A stretch of DNA of 64,000 nucleotides from AWTP1-13 sp033764875 (GCA_033764875.1 JANRIO010000102.1:17000-80999); one strand, 5' to 3'. Shown: positions 8,879-18,615, numbered from the stretch's first letter. Notes: generated by a model from the sequence alone, not told the origin. Program-made: numbers and translations.

Positions 8879-9173
8879 AGTGCCTCCGCATGTCATCTTG
8901 CGGCTCGCAGACGGGGGTCCCGCGCGCGCCGCATGTCGGGTTGTGCCAACGCATCCAGTCTCTAGTTTGGCTGGCCTAGCACACGAGCGTAACGCGAAGG
9001 TTTAGGCCCGCGCGCTTGTGAGGTCTAAAACGCACCTCGCTGGTCGTGTATGGCAAAGCGGGAAGCCGCAAACTCCCCGGCCGCGACCGTGCGTGCCAAT
9101 TGCGACCATCATGGGGCATTTGACGCGCCTTGGAGCATAAAGCGCGCGTGCGCTGCGGCGGCAGCACTGGGCG

Positions 9174-10121
9174 CTAGTAGCCCCGCGCGCGATCCACCAC
9201 GTTCTCCAACGGCTTGCCCGATCGCAGCAGGTCGATCTGCCGCACCGCGTAGCGCGCGATCGCAGCCGGCGCGCTCTCCGCCGCGTTGTGCGGCGTCACG
9301 ACGACGCGCGGGTGGCTCCAGAATGGGCTCTCGGCGGGCAGCGGCTCCGTCTCGAACACGTCGAGCGAGGCCGCATACAGCTCTCCCGCCTCCAGCACCG
9401 CCAGGATGTCCGCGTCGATCTGCAGGCCGCCACGGCCGGCGTTGATCAGCACGGGCCCGGGTAGCAGCGGCGTGCGACCGTTGCGTGAGAGCCTGCGAAA
9501 CAGGCCGCGATTGAGGATGCCGCGCGTCTCGGGCGTCAGCGGCAGGATCACGGCGAGAATATCCGTATCGGCCAGGAAATCGTCGAGCTGCCCATTGCCG
9601 GCAAAGCAGACAACGCCGTCCTGCGCCTTCGGCGTCCGGCTCCACGCCCGCACCTGATAGCCGAGCGCCTTCAGGACCTTGGCGGAAGCCGCACCCAGCA
9701 CGCCGAGCCCCATGATGCCAACCCGCACCTCGTGCGCGGCGGGCTCGGGGATGTAGGTCCAGGTCCGCGTCTCTTGCAGCTTGCGGTACTCCGTCATCCG
9801 CCGGTGATGGTAGAGAACCTGCAGCGTGATGTACTCGGCCATGCGCCCGGTGAGGTCCGGATCGACGAAGCGCGTAAGCGGAACATCCGGCAGCGTCGGA
9901 TCGGCAAGGATCGCATCGACGCCGGCCCCGACCGACACGATCAGCTTCAGGTTGGGCAGGCTGGCGAGCAGCCCCTGCGGCGGCAGCCACACCAGCGCGG
10001 CTTCCACCTCCGCCGGATTGCCGATCTCCGGCGCCACGCGCACGTCGAGGTCGGGCGCCGCCTCCCTGGCATGGGTCGCAAATTGCCGGCCGCGCGCGGT
10101 GGCCGCGATCAGGAGCGCCAT
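9174..10121 (-). CDS. ghrA: Glyoxylate/hydroxypyruvate reductase A family protein
   Basis: This NAD(P)-dependent D-2-hydroxyacid dehydrogenase has 315 residues. It carries the Rossmann motif GLGVLGAAS near residue 145, the dinucleotide-contact strand AWSRTPK, INAGRGG, an Asp/Glu motif DVFETEPLP and the catalytic His in VTPHNAAES. Members reduce glyoxylate or hydroxypyruvate. It starts 15 bases after the stop of the Yej-type ATPase gene on the same strand, so it is probably the last gene of the transporter operon. That might tie uptake to 2-ketoacid metabolism, which is inference. Length is normal. Confidence 0.88.
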   Translation of the reverse strand: MALLIAATARGRQFATHAREAAPDLDVRVAPEIGNPAEVEAALVWLPPQGLLASLPNLKLIVSVGAGVDAILADPTLPDVPLTRFVDPDLTGRMAEYITLQVLYHHRRMTEYRKLQETRTWTYIPEPAAHEVRVGIMGLGVLGAASAKVLKALGYQVRAWSRTPKAQDGVVCFAGNGQLDDFLADTDILAVILPLTPETRGILNRGLFRRLSRNGRTPLLPGPVLINAGRGGLQIDADILAVLEAGELYAASLDVFETEPLPAESPFWSHPRVVVTPHNAAESAPAAIARYAVRQIDLLRSGKPLENVVDRARGY

Positions 10122-10136
10122 TCTTCCCCCTTCCGC

Positions 10137-11768
10137 TCAGGATCCAAGCGCCGCCCGATTGACGACGGCAAGGTCGAACGCGGCGGCGAGCAGCGCCTTG
10201 GTATAGGCGTGGCGCGGGGACGAAAATACCTCTGCCGCGGGCCCCTCCTCCACCACCTTGCCGTTCTTCATCACCAACACGTAGTTGGCGAGTGCCTTCA
10301 CCACCTTGAGATCGTGGCTGATGAACAGGTACGCGAGCCCGTGCCGCCGCTGCAGGTCGCGGAGCAGGTCGACGATCTGTGCCTGCACCGACATGTCGAG
10401 CGCGCTCGTCGGCTCGTCGAGCAGCACGAACTTGGGCTCGAGCACCATCGCCCGCGCGATCGCGATGCGCTGGCGCTGGCCGCCTGAGAACTCGTGCGGA
10501 TAGCGGTCCTGGTCCTCGGGCTTGAGGCCGACCTCCTTCAGCGCAACGCCGATCCGCCGGCGCCGCTCGTCGAGCTCCATGTCCGTATGCTGGATGGTCA
10601 GGCCTTCCTCGATGATCTGGCCCACCGAGAGGCGCGGCGACAGCGAGCCGTAGGGATCCTGGAACACCACCTGCATCTGCCGCCGCAGCGGCCGCATCTG
10701 CCGGCTGTTGAAGGTGTCGATGCGCTGGCCCACGTACGCGATGGGCCCGTTGGAGCTGATCAGGCGCAGCAGCGCCAGGCCGAGCGTCGTCTTGCCCGAG
10801 CCCGATTCGCCGACCACGGCCACGGTCTCCCCTGCCCGCAGCCGCAGCGTCAGCCCGTCGACGGCCTTGATGTGGTCGACCGTCTTTCGCAGCAGGCCGC
10901 GCTTGATCGGAAACCACACGCGCAGGTCCTCGGTCTCGATCACGACCGGAGCGTTGCTGGAAACCTCCGGCGGCTTGCCCTTGGGCTCCGCCGACAGTAG
11001 GTGCCGCGTATAGGCATGCTTCGGCGCCCGGAATACCGCTTCCGTTGCGCCCTCCTCCACCACCTTGCCCGAGTTCATCACATAGACGCGGTCGGCCATC
11101 CGCCGCACGATGCCCAGATCGTGCGTGATGAGCAGCATCGCCATGCCCGTCTCGCGTTGCAGGCTCTTCAGGAGCTCGAGGATCTGCGCCTGGATCGTCA
11201 CGTCGAGCGCCGTCGTGGGCTCGTCGGCGATCAGGAGATCGGGCTCGTTGGCGAGCGCCATGGCGATCATCACCCGCTGGCGCTGTCCGCCCGAGAGCTG
11301 GTGCGGGTAGGCGCCGAGCCGCTTCTCGGGCTCGGTAAGGCCGACCTTGTTCAACAGCTCGATCACCCGCGCCCGCACCCCGGCGTCGTCGAGGCGGGAG
11401 TGCAGCTTCATGATCTCGCCCACCTGCTTCTCGATCGTGTGCAGCGGGTTGAGCGAGGTCATGGGCTCCTGGAACACGATCGAGATCTTGCCGCCGCGGA
11501 TGTCGCGCAGCGTCGACTCGGGCGCCTTCGCAAGGTCGGTGTCGCCGAAGAGGATCTCGCCCGAGGGATGCGATGCCGACGGCGGCAGCAGCCGCATGAT
11601 CGACAGCGCCGACACGGTCTTGCCGGAGCCCGATTCGCCCACCAGCGCCACGATCTCTCCCTTGGCGACGTGGAACGAGACGCCGCTGACGGCGTCGACC
11701 GCGTGCTCGCCCGCGCCGAACCGGATCGACAGGTCGCGCACGTCGACGAGTGGCTGCTTTCCGACCAT
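10137..11768 (-). CDS. yejF: Oligopeptide-type ABC importer, duplicated ATPase (YejF-like)
   Basis: This 543-residue protein has two full ABC domains. The first has GESGSGKT near residue 45, LSGGQRQRVMIA near 165 and LLIADEPTTALD. The second has GESGSGKTTLGLALL, FSGGQRQRIAIAR and VLLDEPTSALD. The fused double ATPase is the YejF/DdpDF layout of the peptide/nickel importer family. The reading frame continues open for 2.6 kb upstream, but the protein starts at the ATG at 11768 (MVGKQPLVDV), eight bases after the permease stop at 11777. It powers the YejB/YejE permeases. Confidence 0.93.
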   Translation of the reverse strand: MVGKQPLVDVRDLSIRFGAGEHAVDAVSGVSFHVAKGEIVALVGESGSGKTVSALSIMRLLPPSASHPSGEILFGDTDLAKAPESTLRDIRGGKISIVFQEPMTSLNPLHTIEKQVGEIMKLHSRLDDAGVRARVIELLNKVGLTEPEKRLGAYPHQLSGGQRQRVMIAMALANEPDLLIADEPTTALDVTIQAQILELLKSLQRETGMAMLLITHDLGIVRRMADRVYVMNSGKVVEEGATEAVFRAPKHAYTRHLLSAEPKGKPPEVSSNAPVVIETEDLRVWFPIKRGLLRKTVDHIKAVDGLTLRLRAGETVAVVGESGSGKTTLGLALLRLISSNGPIAYVGQRIDTFNSRQMRPLRRQMQVVFQDPYGSLSPRLSVGQIIEEGLTIQHTDMELDERRRRIGVALKEVGLKPEDQDRYPHEFSGGQRQRIAIARAMVLEPKFVLLDEPTSALDMSVQAQIVDLLRDLQRRHGLAYLFISHDLKVVKALANYVLVMKNGKVVEEGPAAEVFSSPRHAYTKALLAAAFDLAVVNRAALGS

Positions 11769-11776
11769 GCCCTGCC

Positions 11777-13000
11777 TCACCGGAACGTCTTGCGCGGATC
11801 GAGGGCGTCGCGCACCGCCTCGCCGATGAAGATCAGTAGGCTGAGCAGCAGCGCGATCGAGACGAACGCCATGATGCCGAGCCATGGCGCCTGCAGGTTG
11901 GCCTTGCCCTGCGCCAGGAGCTCGCCCAGCGACGGCGAGCCCGGCGGCAGTCCGAGCCCGAGGAAGTCGAGCGCCGTCAGCGCCGTGATCGATCCCGACA
12001 GCTTGAACGGCAGGAACGTCAGCGTGGCCACCATCGCATTGGGCAGGAGGTGCTTGAACATGATGCGCGCGTCCGACAGCCCCAGCGCCTTGGCGGCGCG
12101 GATGTACTCGAAGTTGCGTCCGCGCAGGAACTCGGCGCGCACCACGCCGACGAGATACACCCAGTTGAACACGAGCAGCACGCCGAGCAGCGTCCAGAAG
12201 CCCGGCGTCAGCACCGACGAGATGATGATCAGCACGATCATCACCGGGATCGACGACCAGATCTCGAGGAACCGCTGGAACACCAGGTCGACACGGCCGC
12301 CGAAGTAGCCCTGCACCGCACCCGCCGTGACCCCGACGATGGAGGAGAAGATGGTCAGCAGGATGCCGAACAGCACCGAGACCCGGAAGCCGTAGATCAG
12401 CCGCGCCAGCACGTCGCGGCCCTGGTCGTCCGTGCCGAGCCAGTTGCGGTTGCCGATGGCGTGGTAGCGCGCCAGCTGCTCGGGGCTGGCCTCGCACAGC
12501 AGCTTGGAGGTCATCCACGGCGCCGGCCGCGGGAAGCCCAGGCACTCGCCCTTGGCGTTCTTGAAGCCCGGGCTGTCCTTGTTGATCGACTGGTAGGAGT
12601 AGCTGATCGGCGGCCAGATCGCCCAGCCGTTCTTCTCGATCTCGTCGAGGATGACGGGGTCCTTGTAGTCCGTGACCGCGAGGAAGCCGCCGAACTTGGA
12701 TTCCGGATAGTCGACGAGGACCGGGAACAGCACCTCGCCCTTGTAGACGGCGACGATCGGCTTGTCGTTGGCTAGGAACTCGGCAAACAGCGTCAGCACG
12801 AACAGGATGAGGAACACGACGAGGCTGTAGTAGCCGCGCCGGTTCGCCTTGAAGTTCCGCCACCGGCGCTTGTTGAGCGGGGACAGCCTGGCGGCCGCGA
12901 TGCGGCCCGACAGCTTCGCGATGCGCCCGCCGACCGACGCGGCGGCGCTGGCACCGCTCTCCCGCGCCGCGATCAGGCTTTGCCGCAGGCGCGTGTCCAT
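11777..13000 (-). CDS. yejE: Oligopeptide ABC importer permease (YejE-like)
   Basis: This 407-residue inner-membrane protein has an N-terminal soluble stretch and a first membrane helix near residue 62 (YYSLVVFLILFVLTLFAEF). A long periplasmic loop follows (residues 85-190) with the YejE-type ILDEIEKNGWAIWPP and GTDDQGRDVLARL. The remaining helices and the cytoplasmic EAA-like loop (AAKALGLSDARIMFKHLLPN) couple to the ATPase. It pairs with the upstream YejB-like permease, with three bases between stop and start. Substrate class is probably oligopeptides; the exact ligand is unknown. Confidence 0.92.
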   Translation of the reverse strand: MDTRLRQSLIAARESGASAAASVGGRIAKLSGRIAAARLSPLNKRRWRNFKANRRGYYSLVVFLILFVLTLFAEFLANDKPIVAVYKGEVLFPVLVDYPESKFGGFLAVTDYKDPVILDEIEKNGWAIWPPISYSYQSINKDSPGFKNAKGECLGFPRPAPWMTSKLLCEASPEQLARYHAIGNRNWLGTDDQGRDVLARLIYGFRVSVLFGILLTIFSSIVGVTAGAVQGYFGGRVDLVFQRFLEIWSSIPVMIVLIIISSVLTPGFWTLLGVLLVFNWVYLVGVVRAEFLRGRNFEYIRAAKALGLSDARIMFKHLLPNAMVATLTFLPFKLSGSITALTALDFLGLGLPPGSPSLGELLAQGKANLQAPWLGIMAFVSIALLLSLLIFIGEAVRDALDPRKTFR

Positions 13001-13003
13001 GCC

Positions 13004-14110
13004 TCAGACCTCGCGCGTCTCGAAGTCGATCCGGGGATCGACGAGTGTGTACACGAAGTCGGAGACGAGGTTCACCACGAGCCCGAGCAGCGAGAAGATG
13101 TACAGCGTCGCGAACACCACCGGGTAGTCCCGGTTGATCGTGCTCTCGAAGCTGAGCAGGCCGAGCCCGTCGAGCGAGAAGATCGTCTCGATCAGCAGCG
13201 CGCCGGTAAAGAAGGCGTGGATGAACGCCCCGGGAAAGCCGGCGATGATCAGCAGCATGGCATTGCGGAACACGTGCCCGTAGAGGACCTGGGATTCGCC
13301 GAGCCCCTTGGCCTTCGCCGTCATCACGTACTGCTTGCGGATCTCGTCCAGGAACGAGTTGCGCGTGAGGAAGGTCATGGTCGTGAAGGCGCCGAGCGAC
13401 ATGGCGATGATCGGCAGCGTCAGGTGCCAGAAATAGTCGGCGATCTTGCCCGCCATCGAGAAATTCGCAAACCCTTCCGAGGTCAACCCTCGCGAGGGAA
13501 ACCACTGCAGGAACGAGCCGCCGGCGAACAGCACCAGCAGCAGCACCGCGAACAGGAAGCCCGGGATCGCGTAGCCGATCACCAGCACGCCCGACGTCCA
13601 CGTGTCGAACCGCTCGCCGTCGTGCACCGCCTTGCGGATGCCGAGGGGGATCGAGATGAGGTAGGTGAGCAGCGTCATCCATATGCCGAGCGAGATCGAC
13701 ACCGGCAGCTTCTCCTTGATCAGCTGCATCACGGATATGTCGCGGAAGTAGCTCTTGCCGAAGTCGAACAGCAGGAAGTTCTTCATCATCAGGAAGAAGC
13801 GCTCGTAGGCCGGCTTGTCGAAGCCGAACTGCTTCTCCAGCTGCTTGATGAACTCCGGATCCAGCCCCTGCGCGCCGCGGTACTTCGAGCTGGCCTCGCT
13901 GCCGCCCCGCCCGGCGTCGCGTGCGGACATGCTGTCGCCGGAGCCGCCGCCGATGCGTGCCGTCGCGCCCACGTCGTTGCCGCTGATCTGCGCGATCACC
14001 CGCTCCACCGGCCCGCCCGGCGCGAACTGGATGATGACGAAGCTGATCAGCATGATCCCGAACAGCGTCGGGATGATCAGCAGCACGCGCTTCAGGAGGT
14101 ATGCGGCCAT
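13004..14110 (-). CDS. yejB: Oligopeptide ABC importer permease (YejB-like)
   Basis: This 368-residue permease begins MAAYLLKRVLLIIPTLFGIM, the usual start of the DppB/YejB family. It continues with LISFVIIQFAPGGPVE, a periplasmic insert (residues 45-105) and the coupling loop TAKAKGLGESQVLYGHVFRN. The frame is open further upstream into the binding-protein gene, so the ATG at 14110 was chosen by family alignment. It is the first permease after two tandem binding-protein genes and stands 11 bases after the nearer one. Confidence 0.92.
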   Translation of the reverse strand: MAAYLLKRVLLIIPTLFGIMLISFVIIQFAPGGPVERVIAQISGNDVGATARIGGGSGDSMSARDAGRGGSEASSKYRGAQGLDPEFIKQLEKQFGFDKPAYERFFLMMKNFLLFDFGKSYFRDISVMQLIKEKLPVSISLGIWMTLLTYLISIPLGIRKAVHDGERFDTWTSGVLVIGYAIPGFLFAVLLLVLFAGGSFLQWFPSRGLTSEGFANFSMAGKIADYFWHLTLPIIAMSLGAFTTMTFLTRNSFLDEIRKQYVMTAKAKGLGESQVLYGHVFRNAMLLIIAGFPGAFIHAFFTGALLIETIFSLDGLGLLSFESTINRDYPVVFATLYIFSLLGLVVNLVSDFVYTLVDPRIDFETREV

Positions 14111-14121
14111 GGTGAGGGGTC

Positions 14122-15975
14122 TCAGTTGGGCTTGAGCTTCGCTGCCTTCTCGGGGTCGAACCACCATGTGTCCAGCTCGCCGAGCGCGTACTTGGGCTTC
14201 TTCCCGGGTCGCGAGAACTTGTCCCAATACGCCACCGTGTGCGAGGCCTTGAACCACTGCGGAACCATGAAGTGGGTGGCCCTGAGCACGCGGTCGAGCG
14301 CCCGCATCGCCGTGTCGAGCTCCTTGCGGCTCTTGGCGTTGACGGCATGCTCGATCAGCCGGTCGATGGCTGGATCGGCGACGCCGGAGATGTTCGGGCT
14401 GCCCTCCGTGGCCGCCGCCTCCGAGCCGAACAGGATGCGCAGCTCCGGGCCCGGCGTCAGCGACATCACGTAGCGCCGGCTGGCGATGTCGAAATCGAAG
14501 GATTTCATCCGCCGCTCGTACTGCGCCGGATCCACCCGGCGCAGGCTCGCGTCGATGCCGAGCGCGGTGAGGTTCTTCACGTAGTTGCCGAGAATGCGCT
14601 CGGTCGTCGGGTCGCTGTACAGGAACTCGACGCCGAGCACCTCGCCTTGCGCGTTGACGCGCTTGCTCCCCTTGACCGCCCAGCCCGCCTCCTCGAGCAG
14701 CTTGGAGGCTGCCAGCAGCAGACCGCGGTCGAACTCGTTCCCGTCGCTGGCGGGGGGCACGTAGGCTTCCTCGAACACGGCCGCCGGCAGCTTGTCCCGC
14801 AGCGGCTCGAGCAGCGCCAACTCATCGGCGCCCGGCTTGCTCCGCGCCTTCATGTCGGAGTTCTCGAACATCGAGGCGCTGCGCTTGTACTGCCCGTAGA
14901 AGAGATGCTTGCTGGCCCATTCGAAGTTGAAGGCGTAGTCGAGCGCGCGGCGCACCCGGGCGTCCTTGAATTTCGCCTTGCGCATGTTGATGAAGAAGCC
15001 CTGCGCGCCGGACGGCCGCTCGTCGGGAAGCGTCACGCGCAGCAGTCGTTTCTCGCTGACGGCCGGCACGTCGTAGGCCGTGGCCCAGTCCCGCGCCGTG
15101 AACTCCTCGCGGAAGTCGAACTCTCCGCCCTTCAGCGCTTCCAGCGCGAGGCTGCGCTCGGCGAAGTACTCGTAGCGCACCTCGTCGAAATTGTAGCGGC
15201 CGCGATTGATCGGCAGGTCCTTGGCCCAATAGTCCGCCCGCCGCTTGTAGCTGACGAACTTGCCCTGCTGGTGGTCGCCGATCAGGTAAGGCCCCGATCC
15301 GAGGGGCGGCTCCAGCGTCGTCTCCTCGAAGTTGCGGGTTGCATAATAGGCCTTGGACAGGATCGGCAGCGTCGCCACCACCATCGGCAGGTCGCGCACC
15401 AGCCCGCCCCGGAAGCTGTAGCGCACGCTACCGCCGTCGAGCGCCTCGACGCCCGTCACGTCCGCCAGCACCTGCCGGATGCCGGGGTGCCCCTTCTGCT
15501 TCAGGGTCTCGAAGGTGAACACGACGTCGGCGCTCGTCAGCGCGCTGCCGTCCGAGAATCGGGCCTCGGGCCGCATCTTGAAGGTCACGGACATCCTGTC
15601 CGCCGCCACCTCCGCGCTATGGGCGACGAGGCCGTACACGGCATCGGGCTCGTCCGGCGACCGCTCCATCAGGCTGTCGAAAAGCAGGCTGAGGCCCTGC
15701 GCCTTGTCGCCCTTGAGGATGTGCGGATTGAAGGTGTTGAAGGTCGTGACCGCGCTCGAGCCGACGAGCCTGAACCGCCCGCCTTTCGGCGCGTTCGGAT
15801 TGACGAAGTCGTAGTGTGCGAAGTCGGCCGGGTATTTCAGCTCGCCGAACACCGACAGCCCGTGTCGCGGCTCCGCCGCCGCCGGCTGCGCGGCCGCCAA
15901 GATCGCCAGCATCCCCAGCACCGCGAGCAGGGTTGTGTGCAACATCTTGCACGCGTCGGAACGGTTGGTCGGCAT
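14122..15975 (-). CDS. yejA: Periplasmic oligopeptide-binding protein (YejA-like), copy 1
   Basis: This 617-residue family 5 solute-binding protein has a signal peptide over about residues 10-34 (AILAAAQPAAAEPRHG). The YejA-type start of the mature protein is YDFVNPNAPKGGRFRLVG. It continues with MRPEARFSDGSALTSADVVF, typical of the SBP_bac_5 fold, and RRALDYAFNFEWASKHLFYG. It captures peptides or peptide-like compounds for the YejBEF transporter. AGGAAA lies about 11 bases before the ATG. A closely similar paralogue ends 13 bases upstream, so two receptors serve one permease. Confidence 0.9.
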   Translation of the reverse strand: MPTNRSDACKMLHTTLLAVLGMLAILAAAQPAAAEPRHGLSVFGELKYPADFAHYDFVNPNAPKGGRFRLVGSSAVTTFNTFNPHILKGDKAQGLSLLFDSLMERSPDEPDAVYGLVAHSAEVAADRMSVTFKMRPEARFSDGSALTSADVVFTFETLKQKGHPGIRQVLADVTGVEALDGGSVRYSFRGGLVRDLPMVVATLPILSKAYYATRNFEETTLEPPLGSGPYLIGDHQQGKFVSYKRRADYWAKDLPINRGRYNFDEVRYEYFAERSLALEALKGGEFDFREEFTARDWATAYDVPAVSEKRLLRVTLPDERPSGAQGFFINMRKAKFKDARVRRALDYAFNFEWASKHLFYGQYKRSASMFENSDMKARSKPGADELALLEPLRDKLPAAVFEEAYVPPASDGNEFDRGLLLAASKLLEEAGWAVKGSKRVNAQGEVLGVEFLYSDPTTERILGNYVKNLTALGIDASLRRVDPAQYERRMKSFDFDIASRRYVMSLTPGPELRILFGSEAAATEGSPNISGVADPAIDRLIEHAVNAKSRKELDTAMRALDRVLRATHFMVPQWFKASHTVAYWDKFSRPGKKPKYALGELDTWWFDPEKAAKLKPN

Positions 15976-15988
15976 CAGGGGGCGTTTC

Positions 15989-17848
15989 CTATTGAGTGTC
16001 AGACAGTCGCTTGGCCGCCGCGCTGTCCCACCACCAGACTTGATTGAACGTCGCCCCGCGCAGCGGCAACTTCGCCGGCCGGCCGAACTTGTCCCAGTAG
16101 GCGATCCATTCGAAGGGCAGGTCCCACTGCGGCACCACGTAGGTGTTCCACAGCAGCACCCGGTCGAGCGCCCGCGTGACGGCGACGAGCTCGGCCCTGT
16201 CCTTGGCCACGACCAGCCTCTCGATGAGCTTGTCGATGGCCGGGTTCTTGATCCCGATCGTATTGCTGCTGCCCTGGTGCGAGGCCGCCTGCGATCCCCA
16301 GAAGTCGCGCTGCTCGTTGCCGGGCGAGATCGACTGGGAGAACTTGTCGACGATGATGTCGAAGTCGAAGCCGTCGACCCTGCGCTGGTATTGCGACACG
16401 TCGACGATGCGCACGGACGCCTTGATGCCGAGCTTCTCGAGGTTGGCCTTGAACGGCTGCACCACGCGCTCGAAGTCCGGCTGCACCAGCAGGAACTCGG
16501 CCGTCAGCTCCTCGCCCTTGGCGTTGACCAGCACCCGGCCCTTCGGCGTCCAGCCGGCCTCGGCAAGCAGCCTCGACGCCATGCCGAGGTTGCGCCGCGC
16601 CTCCTCCTCGCTCCGGTTCTGCGGGTTCTTCCACTCGGTGGTGAACACCTCCGGCGGCACCTCCCCGCGCACCGTCTCCAGGATCTCGAGCTCCCGGCCC
16701 GTCGGCAGGCCTTTCGCCTGCAGCTCGGAGTTTCCGAAGTAGCTGCCGACGCGGACGTACTGGTCGAAGAACAGGTTCTTGTTCGCCCACTCGAAATCGA
16801 AGGCGTAGTTGAATGCCTTGCGCACCCGCGCGTCCTGGAACTGTGGCCGCCGCGTGTTGAAGATGAAGGCCTGCATCGGCGTCACGCCCGACGTCGGGAT
16901 CTTGTCGCGCTTCACCGCCCCCTTGCTCACGGCGTCGAAATCGTAGCCGGTGGCCCACGCCTTCGAGCTGCTCTCGCGCCAGTAGTCGATCTGGCCGGAC
17001 TTGAAGGCCTCGAACGCCGGCAGCCTGTCGCGGAAATAGGTGACGCTCACCTCGTCGAAGTTCCACTGCCCCTTGGCGACCGGCAGGTCCTTGGCCCACC
17101 AGTCCTTGATCCGCTCGTAGGTGATGCTGCGCCCGGGCTCGAGCTCTTTGATGCGGTAGGGCCCGGCACCCACCGGCACCTCGAGGCTCGACTTCGTAAC
17201 GTCGCGCGGCTCGCCGTTGGCGCCCTTGCCCTCCCAGTATGCCTTGGACAGGATCGGCAGCTCGCCGATGATGTGCGGCAGCTCGCGGTTGCCCGCCATG
17301 TCGAAGCGGAACGTGACCTCGTGCTCGCCCGTCTTCTCCGCGCGCGTCGCGTGCTTGAAGTACTGGGCGTAGCTCGGATGGCCGGCCTTCAGCGCCTCGA
17401 GCGAGAACACCACGTCCTCCGGCCGCACCGGCGTCCCGTCGCTGAAGCGCGCCTCGGGCCTCAGCCCGAAGGTCGCCGACGTGAAGTCCTCCGGGAACGA
17501 GACCCACTCGGCGATCAGGCCGTAGGCGGCGCTCTCCTCGTCCAGGCTGCGCGCCATCAGCGTCGCCTGCATCAGCCCGAGCCGCTGCTCGGGCGTGCCC
17601 TTCATCGTGTAGGCATTGAGCGAATCGAACGTGCCCGTGCCCCAGAGCCTTACGCGGCCGCCCTTGGGCGCATCGGGATTGACCGAATCGAAGTGCCGGA
17701 AGTCCGCCGCGTGCTTGGGCGTCCCGACCAGGGACAGCGCCGTATGCTTGGTGCCGGTCTCGGAGGCCGACGCTTGCGCGGGCAGCCAGGGCAGCGTCAG
17801 GAAGGCGGCGGCGATGAGGAGGCCGTTACGTCTGACAAGCAAACCCAT
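15989..17848 (-). CDS. Periplasmic oligopeptide-binding protein (YejA-like), copy 2
   Basis: This 619-residue paralogue of the following gene is collinear over its whole length: FDSVNPDAPKGGRVRLWG, LRPEARFSDGTPVRPEDVVF, and VRKAFNYAFDFEWANKNLFF match the same blocks of copy 1. It has a signal peptide at residues 1-28 (WLPAQASASE). It is the first gene of the leftward transporter operon. The two copies probably arose by tandem duplication and may differ in ligand; this cannot be told from sequence. Neither copy is truncated. Confidence 0.9.
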   Translation of the reverse strand: MGLLVRRNGLLIAAAFLTLPWLPAQASASETGTKHTALSLVGTPKHAADFRHFDSVNPDAPKGGRVRLWGTGTFDSLNAYTMKGTPEQRLGLMQATLMARSLDEESAAYGLIAEWVSFPEDFTSATFGLRPEARFSDGTPVRPEDVVFSLEALKAGHPSYAQYFKHATRAEKTGEHEVTFRFDMAGNRELPHIIGELPILSKAYWEGKGANGEPRDVTKSSLEVPVGAGPYRIKELEPGRSITYERIKDWWAKDLPVAKGQWNFDEVSVTYFRDRLPAFEAFKSGQIDYWRESSSKAWATGYDFDAVSKGAVKRDKIPTSGVTPMQAFIFNTRRPQFQDARVRKAFNYAFDFEWANKNLFFDQYVRVGSYFGNSELQAKGLPTGRELEILETVRGEVPPEVFTTEWKNPQNRSEEEARRNLGMASRLLAEAGWTPKGRVLVNAKGEELTAEFLLVQPDFERVVQPFKANLEKLGIKASVRIVDVSQYQRRVDGFDFDIIVDKFSQSISPGNEQRDFWGSQAASHQGSSNTIGIKNPAIDKLIERLVVAKDRAELVAVTRALDRVLLWNTYVVPQWDLPFEWIAYWDKFGRPAKLPLRGATFNQVWWWDSAAAKRLSDTQ

Positions 17849-18011
17849 CGTGGCTCAACAACTCCGGGGCGAGGGCGGACGAGGCCGCGCACGAGAGGCA
17901 GGGAGGACCTCGCGCCGCGGCGGTTGCAGGACTGCCCGAAGTATGGCCGCCCGGCAACTTTGCGCCAAGTTAATCCTTGGTCATTCGTGCCGCCCCGGGC
18001 AAGACGCCGAA

Positions 18012-18034
18012 CCCGCCCCCGAGGCGGGGGCGGG
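18012..18034. terminator. GC-rich stem-loop downstream of the cytochrome c gene
   Basis: A perfect 9-base inverted repeat (CCCGCCCCC / GGGGGCGGG) with a 5-base loop lies 35 bases past the stop of the leftward cytochrome gene. It has no T-run on either side, so it may be a weak terminator or an mRNA 3' end stabiliser. Confidence 0.45.
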
Positions 18035-18069
18035 CTCCGAAAAGATCTTGGAAAGCAAGTAGTTGAGCC

Positions 18070-18615
18070 TTACTTCGGCATCGCGGGAGGCGCGTCGCTC
18101 TGCTTTCCGATGTAGGCGAGGAGGTCGGCGAGCTCGGCGTTATCCTTGATGCCCGCGAACGCCATCCGGTTGCCCGGCGCCGCCGCCTTCGGATCGTGCA
18201 GGTATTCCGCCAGCTTGTCCCAGCTCCAGTCGCCCCCGTGCTTCTTCATGGCCTCGGAGAAGTTGAAGCCCTCGTGCACGGCGACCTTGCGGTTCACCAC
18301 GCCGTAGAGATTGGGGCCGACCAGGTTCTTTCCGCCCTTGTCGATGGTGTGGCACTGCAGGCAGCGCTTGAACACGTCCTTGCCGCCCTCCGCGCTCGCC
18401 TTCGGCAGCAGCCCGAGCACGTCCGCGACCTTGAACTCCGCCGCCGGCGCCGCCGGTCCGGGGGAAGCGGGGCCTTCCGTGATCGGCAGCGCCCACCCCG
18501 CCTTTTCGGGCTTGTGCTCGGCGGCCACCACGTCGAGCAGGGTACGGCTGCCGAACATCAGCAGCAGGGCTGCCAGCGCAGCTCCGGCGATCTTGTTGAA
18601 TTCGAAGCTGTCCAT
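18070..18615 (-). CDS. Membrane-anchored c-type cytochrome (CycM/c552-like)
   Basis: This 181-residue class I cytochrome c has an uncleaved N-terminal anchor at residues 9-31, then a Pro/Ala linker. Haem attaches at CLQCH (Cys85, Cys88, His89), and Met151 in GNRMAFAG is the likely sixth ligand. In Alphaproteobacteria such proteins carry electrons from the bc1 complex to a terminal oxidase at the periplasmic face. AGGGGA precedes the ATG at about 8 bases. It is divergent from kdsB, an arrangement seen in many relatives. Confidence 0.9.
   Translation of the reverse strand: MDSFEFNKIAGAALAALLLMFGSRTLLDVVAAEHKPEKAGWALPITEGPASPGPAAPAAEFKVADVLGLLPKASAEGGKDVFKRCLQCHTIDKGGKNLVGPNLYGVVNRKVAVHEGFNFSEAMKKHGGDWSWDKLAEYLHDPKAAAPGNRMAFAGIKDNAELADLLAYIGKQSDAPPAMPK

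Noticed and set aside
10137..14348. An apparent 1403-codon leftward open frame covering yejF, yejE and yejB
   Set aside because: Only the last 543 codons carry ABC ATPase motifs. The rest is an antisense-free alternative frame of the permease genes, and the permeases are clearly encoded in other frames. High GC keeps the frame open.
15935..18115. A 726-codon rightward open frame opposite the yejA genes
   Set aside because: It is rich in Arg, His, Val and Leu with no motif, and lies exactly opposite two well-supported binding-protein genes.
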